This document shows, in pieces, positions 50,076 through 64,000 of a DNA stretch of 64,000 bases (positions are counted from its first letter, which is position 1; the number at the start of each line of letters is the position of its first letter). This DNA is from Amorphochlora amoebiformis (taxonomy: Eukaryota; Cercozoa; Chlorarachniophyceae): contig BAAHQB010000348.1 in assembly GCA_054601695.1 (NCBI GenBank), positions 1 to 64,000 of the forward strand. Direction: 5' to 3'. Under the pieces are notes generated by a model. That model did no database searches. It was not told the DNA's origin and saw only the letters and a list, made by a program, of their open reading frames with translations. The translations under genes were made by a program, and so were the position numbers.

Positions 50076-50478
50076 ATATACAATATGTGTACATATGCAT
50101 GCATACACACATATGTGTATACATCATGCACATACATACACACATAAATATTCATATACACATATGCAAATATATATACATGCATACATATATTCATAGA
50201 TATATGCATGTGTATACGCTTACATATATGTATGCATGTTTGAGACACAGAGAGAGCCTGAGAGATAGGTGGGAAAAGGGAAATAGGACCGAGACAACGA
50301 GGAAGAAAAACAAAATATTGCATACATATGCATATACATAATGCATACACGTACATAGATTTACATAAATATTATGTATTTGCATGCATATACATATAGA
50401 TACTAATACATGTACATATACACACATATTATTAATTAAAATAAAGTAATAGTTATAAAAATATATGCATACACATAT

Positions 50479-50515
<37 letters not shown>

Positions 50516-50714
50516 TATATATATATGTATATATATATATGCATATATGCACACATACATACATATATACAGGCACACACACGTATATGTACATATACAT
50601 ACATACCCACACATGCATATCATGACACATATATATTTATTTATGCATACACCTACACACATATACACATATCTATAGATATATATGCATTATGTATTCA
50701 TGAAGAAGCAACAG

Positions 50715-50801
50715 TGTGAATACCGTTAGATCTTTGGAGACATTGAGCCTCTGGAGTAACAAGCTGCAACGCCTCCCTGTGGGACTCTTTCAAACACTCA
50801 A
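50715..50801 (+). CDS. Copy 3 LRR cassette exon ([15 protein letters not shown] type)
   Basis: An 87-bp symmetrical exon after AG at 50714 and before GTATCC. It completes the split codon left by exon 28 (GA|T), so it can be exon 29. It differs from the copy 2 relatives at variable LRR positions. Confidence 0.74.
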
Positions 50802-50843
50802 GTATCCAAACACACCGAATATATATATACATATGAATATACG

Positions 50844-50957
<114 letters not shown>

Positions 50958-51067
50958 TACGTGTACACATGTGAAGATATAAAGATAATCGCACAAATTG
51001 TATTGATGTATCTATACGTATTTATATATATATAATTATTCTATATTATAGATTATATATTTATTTA

Positions 51068-51129
<62 letters not shown>

Positions 51130-51399
51130 GGTGTGTGTGTTTGTACATATGTATACCCAAAATATATATATATATATATATATAATATATGTATATATAT
51201 ATATATGTATATATATCATTTACATATATTAATATTGTATTTATATGTGTACGTAGTGTGTAAGAAACCTTTAATTAATCTTGAGACATCTATAATTTAA
51301 TACATATATATATATATATATAGATATGTAAGTATATGTATATATATATATATATATAATATATATCTATATATATATATAATATATATAATATATATG

Positions 51400-51471
<72 letters not shown>

Positions 51472-51519
51472 GTTGATATCTATAATATATGTAAATACAT
51501 ATTTATGTATATATTTATT

Positions 51520-51567
<48 letters not shown>

Positions 51568-51702
51568 GTGTGTGTGTGTGTGTGTGTATGTATTTGTGTG
51601 TGTGTTCCCCATGGTAAAATCGTTGCGTCTTCATATCCCATAATTTGCTATATGCGTAGTTTTATATATTATATAAGATGAATGTATATATTGACATAAC
51701 AA

Positions 51703-51733
<31 letters not shown>

Positions 51734-51745
51734 CAATATATAGAG

Positions 51746-51778
<33 letters not shown>

Positions 51779-51811
51779 ATATAATGTTGAATTGAACCGA
51801 TTGTTAAACAG

Positions 51812-51897
51812 TACTCCACCCTTAGATCGCTCAGGCTGTTGTATCTCAACGACAACCAGCTGCAGAGCCTTGACAAAGGAACATTTAACAACCTCAG
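51812..51897 (+). CDS. Copy 3 LRR cassette exon, phase uncertain
   Basis: Encodes LRLLYLNDNQLQSL then KGTFNNL. It carries the TTAGGG-like array and SINE-like element downstream, as at 25545 and 26815. Phase problem as for 25545. Confidence 0.52.
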
Positions 51898-51979
51898 GTA
51901 ATCACAAACCACCTACACAACCCCATGTGTGTATCCATGAAACAGCAACACTGTCCATACCCTTAAAGGGCTGGAGGTC

Positions 51980-52285
51980 AGGGGTAGGGCTAGGGATGGG
52001 GTTTAGGGTTAAGGGTTAGGGGTTAGGGTCAGGGCTAGTTAGGGTTAGATAATAGTTGACGTATCTCAACGCTAAGCATGGGTGACCCTGGGGTAAGGAT
52101 CAGGTGAAGATTAGGGTAAGGGTTAGGGCAAGGATTAGGGTAGGGGTTAGGGTAGAACTATGGTAAGGATTAAGGAAGGATTGCTAAGGATCATGGAGTA
52201 GGTAAGATTTAGGGTAAGGATTAAGGTAATGATAAAGGGAAGGACTGGGGCTAAGATTAGGCTAGTGATTAAGGGGGGTTGAACT
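51980..52285 (+). repeat. Degenerate TTAGGG-like array in an LRR intron, copy 3
   Basis: Same array as at 25730-26035. Confidence 0.8.
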
Positions 52286-52306
52286 CATATCGAATATATA
52301 TACATA

Positions 52307-52725
52307 TTGTTAACGCGGTGGTATTGCGGACAGTGGTCCGATTGAAGTCTTCCCGAGTTCTGATTTTAAATTTCCATGTTGCATTGGTACTTGCTCTTGA
52401 CTACAAACGAAGAGGGTACTCATGGGTAACATTAGGCGTGACATGCCGTGACATCACCGTGATGGCGTAACGTCACGCTTTGTCATGGTACCGCGAAATC
52501 CCGTTACTACCGGGTACTATATGACGGATATATATATATATATATACTAGATGATACGATCTATATATAACGATCTCCAGAGTCTCCATCTATCTCTAGT
52601 ATTGGTCTATATTTTAGGGCTACGTATAATACGTTTCAATACAAATGTTTAGACATCTACTTACAAGTTGCATTTACACGTATCTGATGTATCTATAATA
52701 TTGTATTTACCTACTAACCATATTA
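52307..52725 (+). mobile_element. SINE-like element, family B, copy 3
   Basis: Same element downstream of the LRR exon at 51812-51897. Its 3' half is interrupted by (TA)n expansion near 52530-52545. Confidence 0.42.
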
Positions 52726-52729
52726 TATG

Positions 52730-52766
<37 letters not shown>

Positions 52767-52774
52767 TGTATATA

Positions 52775-52806
<32 letters not shown>

Positions 52807-52881
52807 ATATATACATATAAATATATACATATATATATGTATATATATTATCGCATATTGAATTGAAGCGAGTGTGAACAG

Positions 52882-52967
52882 TACTCTACCCTTAGATCGC
52901 TCAAGAAGTTGTATCTCTACGACAACGAGCTGCAGAGCCTTGACAAAGGGACGTTTGACGACCTCAA
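52882..52967 (+). CDS. Copy 3 LRR cassette exon before the final LRR
   Basis: Encodes LKKLYLYDNELQSL then KGTFDDLK and ends phase 2, as needed by the next exon at 53737. Start phase is uncertain. Confidence 0.55.
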
Positions 52968-53122
52968 GTAATCACAAACCACCTACACAACCCCATGTGT
53001 GTTTCCATGAAACAGCAACACTGTTCATACCCTTAAAGGGCTGGAGATGTAGTGTTAGAAATAATGAATGTTATACAGATGTACGCATGTTATACTGAAT
53101 ATATATGTTTATATAGGTATAC

Positions 53123-53223
<101 letters not shown>

Positions 53224-53338
53224 GAAATACATTTATCTATGACTACTAATATTGTTTATTGCATATATATATATATTTTATACATATAATCATATCACAT
53301 ATATATAAATACGTTTATGTATATAAATAAATATATGC

Positions 53339-53421
<83 letters not shown>

Positions 53422-53515
53422 ATGTGGCTCAATATATGTTACACACATAAATATTATTTTTATGTAATATATATATATATATATACATGTATGTATATAC
53501 ATGTGTGTATTATAC

Positions 53516-53591
<76 letters not shown>

Positions 53592-53595
53592 ATGT

Positions 53596-53629
<34 letters not shown>

Positions 53630-53736
53630 CATTTACCTCTACCAATACATGATGTATTGAATTTTTGGATAACTCAATGGATACACAAATGTTATATGTA
53701 TATATATATATATATATGATGTGGCGCTTGATTCAG

Positions 53737-53816
53737 GTCCCTCGAATATCTGAATTTGCTTGGAAATCCTCTCGACTACACTCAAATCGACCCAACTACT
53801 TTCGACTCGTTGAACG
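53737..53816 (+). CDS. Copy 3 final LRR exon
   Basis: 80 bp, phase 2 to phase 1, reading [19 protein letters not shown] then TTFDSLN. The LGNPLDY form is typical of a last LRR or the start of a cap. I found no matching exon in copy 2 between 26900 and 28697, so this exon is missing there. Confidence 0.7.
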
Positions 53817-54114
53817 GTAATACAATGTATGAATATATATTTACATATACATATATACATATACATACATACATATATATATATGTATGTATGTATACAT
53901 ATGTATGTATATGTATATATATATATATCATATACATGTTCGTCAATAAATAAATATATATATATATATACATATAAATGTATATATGCAAATATACATA
54001 TTAACATACATACACATTTATATACGCCCAGAGATATTCACTTAATATACATACATATGTATATAAATATGTACATGTATGCATATATATATATATATAG
54101 TACATACAAATATA

Positions 54115-54192
<78 letters not shown>

Positions 54193-54481
54193 ATATATAT
54201 ATATATATATATTGTATTATAAATATATATATATATATTTATATGTATGCGTACAATTACTAAGTAAAATGGTGCAAACTGTGGTGAGTGTATGTTAAAT
54301 GTATATATATTAATAAATAATATATATATATATATGTGTGTATATATGTACAATTAACTGAATTCCATGATTTAGCACATTTATGTGTCCATAAAGGTCG
54401 AATACCATAGTTAATGTAATAAACACATACTCATTCATTCCAATATGTACATCCATATTAACACATTCAATTGATACACAG

Positions 54482-54651
54482 GGGTGCGGATACTCCCAGA
54501 TCTTCCAAGCATTCGGAATCGTATGGTAGGAAGCTTTAACCAAAACCTACCGAGTTTCCTATCCCTCTCAAGTGTGCTAATCATGCTTTTATGCAGCGCG
54601 AAACCCCAGAGGAGAGAAAAAAACGACGTAAATCCTTATTCTCCTCAAAAG
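54482..54651 (+). CDS. Copy 3 tail exons
   Basis: Exons are 54482-54525 (VRILPDLPSIRNRM) and 54597-54651 (RETPEERKKRRKS). Phases join with the exon ending at 53816. The second is basic in this copy, whereas copy 2 has more acidic residues. Confidence 0.68.
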
Positions 54652-54855
54652 GTAACAACCTTAGCTTAGACCTAACCTTACTCTCAGCCCTAAGGTTAGT
54701 CTCAGCCTTAGCCTTAGGGCTATCGTTGTCTAGCCCCAGCTGTGGGCTTAGGCTACGTAGGCTTAACCCTAGACTTAACTTAGGGTTATGGTTAGGGTTA
54801 GTATGATTAGTATGTTTAGTATGGTCAGCAGTAGGGTTCGGGTTAGGGTTAGGAA
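54652..54855. repeat. CCTTAG/TTAGGG inverted array after a tail exon, copy 3
   Basis: Same as 28866-29070. Confidence 0.72.
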
Positions 54856-54858
54856 TAT

Positions 54859-54911
<53 letters not shown>

Positions 54912-55085
54912 ATGTACATATTAAATATTGTTTTGGTGTATATACATATACATGCAAACATGTTACCCTTTACGATAATGTATGTATGTGTGTATGCTGT
55001 ACACTAATATACATGGATGACCAATGTTTACTGTTCAAAGGCTTAAATACAATCTTTAAATGGAATGGTGGTAATAGTCACTCAG

Positions 55086-55147
55086 AGCCGAGAGAGGCGA
55101 AACAGAGCCTCTTCTACTCTTTCGACCCTCTATTCTCCACGCACCTC
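55086..55147 (+). CDS. Copy 3 tail exon before a CT tract
   Basis: After AG at 55085 the frame reads [17 protein letters not shown], then a CTCTCT tract. Same as in copy 2, with end unresolved. No polyadenylation signal can be singled out in such AT-rich sequence. Confidence 0.48.
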
Positions 55148-55350
55148 TCTCTCTCTCTCTCTCTCAAGGCGCTATATTTACCTCGCTCCTCTCCCTTTCT
55201 CTCTTTGTCTCTTTGTATTTCTCTCTTCACCCCATCTCTCTCTTTCTGCCTTGCATCTCCTTCCTCTCTTTCGTCTCTTTCGTCTCTTTCCTCTCTTTCC
55301 TCTCTTTCCTCTCTTTCTTCTCTTCTCTCTTTTCCCTGTCTCTTTGTGTC
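55148..55350 (+). repeat. CT-rich tract with CTCTTTC units, copy 3
   Basis: As 29329-29560. Confidence 0.75.
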
Positions 55351-55502
55351 TCTCTTTCGTTTGCCGTTAATCAGCCTTTGGTCTTTTCCCTTCTGTTTTT
55401 CATGCTTGATATCTGTCTAACCCTTCCTATTGGTGCATGTATATCTCTTCCTCTCTCTTGCTCTCTGCCTCTCAAAATTCATCTCCCTGTGAGCACCTGT
55501 TG

Positions 55503-55569
<67 letters not shown>

Positions 55570-55639
55570 TGTGTGTGTATGTACACGTTATATTACCCAA
55601 GATGTATGTATTATGTATACGCATATATATATATATATA

Positions 55640-56606
55640 TATATGCACATAGTTGTCGAAATGGATACATAAATAAAAGTATATGAAAAACCAGACGAAG
55701 ACAGAGGAATGCAAGAAGACTAGTATCATCTCCAATCTACTACATGTACACCCAATCTTCAATCTTATACCAGAGACCCGGTAGCCTAGTCCTCAACTTC
55801 CTAGAGCTAGAGCTATCCATGTGCATGCATGCAAGTAACATAGTAAGTACTATTATCGTGACCGTATACTCAGTATACTCATGCGCCAGTTGTCATGATC
55901 ACCATTTCGACTATTCAATGATTACGCTAGATATCCAATGTGTTCAAACAATTCGTAGGCAAATAATATATATATACTCTAGATACTTAGCCTCATCTGC
56001 TGCATCATCTCAGTGAGTGCATGTCAAGCTCTCTCTATCATATACATATATAGTGATTAGAATCAGTCTAGTCAGTTAATTGCAATTATTATATCGCTGC
56101 TAGACTCTACTGACGAATCAATCTCACGGTGATATGTAGATGTACAACACATATGCGCATCGAGGCAATACACTAGCTAGATATCTAGGATATGATATCC
56201 ACACACCTGCAGCTACTGTCTATCTAGTAATTACACTATCTATATATAGTATATCATCTAGATCATTGTCAGCATATAAATGAGTATAATATTATAATTA
56301 TTTAAACATATCCAACGATAATCACTAGGTAATCTAGACGATTATCGCATACTGCTGAAATGAATACGCCGGCATAAGCAGATATGAGAAAAGAGTGAAT
56401 TATTATTTGTGATTTGACAGCCAGCAACAGCCCATGGCATGGACCTGTAACAAACAGGTTGCTTTTGCTGTGCTCATTCGTTTGTAACAGGTTACTTGCT
56501 ATGTTCATTCACTTGTTACACGTTGCTTCACACTTCTCACTTATTCGATTAACTTCACACCTAGGTATTCATACACATAAATATGTATATATATATATGC
56601 ATGTAA

Positions 56607-56639
<33 letters not shown>

Positions 56640-56678
56640 ATATATACTTTTATATATATATATATATATGTTATTTAT

Positions 56679-56727
<49 letters not shown>

Positions 56728-56733
56728 TGCACA

Positions 56734-56770
<37 letters not shown>

Positions 56771-56820
56771 CAAAATATATGAATACAGAATATATAGTAT
56801 ATATATATAAACATTGTATA

Positions 56821-56855
<35 letters not shown>

Positions 56856-56880
56856 TATATATATGTATATATACATACAC
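55640..56880. other. Non-coding 3' flank of copy 3
   Basis: Corresponds to about 32060-33430. Holds the TGTAACAGGTTACTTG variants (about 56440-56530) and no supported exon. Shows many small insertions of CTAGATA-type units relative to copy 2. Confidence 0.55.
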
Positions 56881-56959
56881 ATATATGGATAGAGGGATGG
56901 TAAGGGCAAGCACAAGGGTAGAGTTAAGGTTACAGATAACCCTCTCAACTAATATACAT

Positions 56960-57080
56960 ATATATATATATATATATTTATATACATATATATATACACA
57001 TATACATACATGCACATAACCTAGTATGGATATAAATTCAATTTGAATATATACACATATATATATATATATATATATAT

Positions 57081-57135
<55 letters not shown>

Positions 57136-57241
57136 ATTACATATATATATATATATATAATAATAATAACCAAGTATATATGTAAATATAATATGCTTAT
57201 CTATTTTATATGTATTCATACATATATATATATATATATAT

Positions 57242-57286
<45 letters not shown>

Positions 57287-57362
57287 AACCTTAGTTCCTA
57301 GTTTATTTGAGTATTGCTGATATGTAATCCATGCACTTAGTCTCTGAAAACATGTCGGATCC

Positions 57363-57412
<50 letters not shown>

Positions 57413-57436
57413 CATACATATATATATATATAAATG

Positions 57437-57485
<49 letters not shown>

Positions 57486-58148
57486 CATATATATATATAT
57501 ATAATTTATATCCACCATTCTTGAGATATAGTGTTAGGGTTAGTGTTAGGGTTAGAGTTAGGGTTAGGGTTAAGATAACGAGCTGTTTGATCTAAAATTA
57601 CAATTAGGGTTGTGGTTAGAGGTTAGGGTTAGGGTTAGGGTTAGGGTTAGGGTTAGGTTAGGGTTAGGGATTAGGGTTGGTTACCAGTTCCACGAGTTCA
57701 ATCCCATCTCTCACAGCAATAACCCTTTTAATATATGTATATATATATATATATATATGATATATATATGTATATGTATGATATATATATATATATATTT
57801 GATATATATATATATATACATACATATTATAGTCATGATATATATATATATATATATATGTAGTAGATATTGTTATATATATATATATATATATATCATA
57901 GTATCAATACATGTATACTGATGATACAATTGTTGCACCAATCAGGTAGTAATACAGTTTTCGTAGCATCGAGTAGATTTACTTTCAATTGTATGTATGG
58001 GCGTATACAGCACTATGATGGCATTATAAGTTCATGACGACTCTAGCTAGCTATAGAGTAAAGCCCGTGTTCATTATTAGCATTTACTAAATCTGGTAAA
58101 TACGAATGCCTACCTAATGTATATCTACAAATATAAAATATATACATA

Positions 58149-58192
<44 letters not shown>

Positions 58193-58195
58193 CAA

Positions 58196-58226
<31 letters not shown>

Positions 58227-58296
58227 CATATATATTATATACATACATACATATGTATGTATATGTAATATATATATATTTATATATATATGTGCT

Positions 58297-58335
<39 letters not shown>

Positions 58336-58390
58336 GTATATATTATGTATGTGTATTTTACAATATATATGTATAGGTATATATTATGTA
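56960..58390. other. Region between copies 3 and 4
   Basis: (TA)n tracts, the TTAGGG array, then ordinary AT-rich DNA. No gene seen. Homology to the copy 2 upstream region resumes near 58400. Confidence 0.5.
57531..57690 (+). repeat. Interstitial TTAGGG array before copy 4
   Basis: Contains six or so consecutive perfect TTAGGG units (about 57622-57655) plus variants, more regular than the intronic arrays. Lies between the end of copy 3 and the start of copy 4. Confidence 0.85.
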
Positions 58391-58804
58391 TGTGTATTTC
58401 TACGGATTCTAGACGTACTAATTACCTTACAATATATCATTACATATGTAATCAACAAAGCTTACGTTTTAAAGCATCGCGTATTCTCACGAAAAAGGTT
58501 ATAACCGATCTCACCATTTCCAACTGCATGCCTAGTTTTAAAACACTTTCCTACCATAATTCAGCGCACTCTAACCTAAAATAATCGAACACTCACCTTT
58601 CCCATGGTCGTTCCCCCTTTCTTACCCAAAATCAAGCGATCATCGCCACAAATACACCCCAGACCACCCCCCTCAAACATTTTTCTTTCGGAGTTACACA
58701 CGTACAACTTATATTCTATATAAAGCGTTTTTTCCGCTGCGAATAACCTTTAGACCCTGTGGGAGGCGAAGGCGGAGGCCGCCATTGGGTTTGGCGCCGA
58801 AATA

Positions 58805-58822
58805 TGACACACGGGTGTGTCA
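58805..58822. promoter_or_regulatory. TGACACAC-GG-GTGTGTCA palindrome, copy 4
   Basis: Perfect copy of the site at 38055-38072, upstream of the decayed exon 1 of copy 4. Confidence 0.4.
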
Positions 58823-58994
58823 CATCAACAAGGGAGGTAACTGTAGTAAGGCGGTTAAAGGTTATAAAATGACCTCTATTCCATATTACAGATATCTATA
58901 ATAGAATATCAAGATATCTAAACTAAATAACTGAAATATTAAAATCGCGGGAGAGTACTTCTTTGACTTCAGTAAAAGACGCATACAGATGTGG

Positions 58995-63664
<4,670 letters not shown>

Positions 63665-63746
63665 GTAAAAACATACTTAGCTCTGTGCAGATCTTGCTTA
63701 CCATCATGTTTATGCATTTCTTTCTTCCTTCGTAACCATGCGCTCT

Positions 63747-63825
<79 letters not shown>

Positions 63826-64000
63826 CACACATACATATATACATTCATATTCATATGTATATATTGTGTATATGCGCATATATTTGTGTGCACATATAGA
63901 CAGAAAGAGTACATAGATATTGAATGACATAGATATGCAATGTATGATGGAGATATTTGTTCGTTATGATTATGTCAAGACATCTTCGGCGCATATATAT

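Overview
This is eukaryotic nuclear DNA. It has no bacterial-style operons. Coding sequence is split into short exons with GT-AG boundaries, introns are packed with (TA)n microsatellite, there are degenerate TTAGGG arrays, and some repeats look tRNA-derived. TTAGGG-like repeats and one-LRR-per-exon genes would fit a holozoan or other protist (an ichthyosporean such as Sphaeroforma is a guess), but nothing seen fixes the species. Nearly all the [12 protein letters not shown] and RERERE open frames are translated simple repeats.

Almost everything derives from one intron-rich gene present four times. Copy 1 (about 1-7560, minus strand, running off the left edge) and copy 2 (about 8690-33500, plus) are head to head, forming a palindrome with roughly 7.5-kb arms and a 1.1-kb minisatellite spacer. 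Copy 3 (about 36440-56960, plus) is a direct duplicate of copy 2, offset by about 28.2 kb. Copy 4 (about 58390-64000, plus) is a more diverged copy of the 5' half and runs off the right edge. Exon lengths and splice sites agree across copies, and this is the main evidence for the gene model.

The predicted protein, read best from copy 3, has in order: an N-terminal domain that looks like a KHA-type fold (exons 1-3); low-complexity P/H/Q/S-rich exons, including an internally duplicated exon pair; a basic NLS-like stretch next to a C2HC zinc finger (exons 12-13); a middle region of unrecognised, partly helical sequence (exons 15-24); and leucine-rich repeats (exons 25-29 plus extra cassettes), ending in a charged tail. 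Splice phases chain without a break through exons 1-3, 11-13 and 15-29, and through the tail. Some joins (13 to 14, 14 to 15, 6 to 9, 10 to 11, and some LRR cassettes) do not resolve by reading. I call it a putative KHA-like/zinc-finger/LRR protein of unknown function.

Copies 1, 2 and 4 carry frameshifts in exon 1 or elsewhere. Copy 3 has the only intact exon 1. LRR cassettes with their flanking TTAGGG-like array and SINE-like element have been duplicated within copies 2 and 3, so repeat number differs between them. Between copies lie a CT tract of about 860 bp (34030-34890), gene-poor AT-rich DNA, and an interstitial TTAGGG array (57530-57690) just before copy 4.
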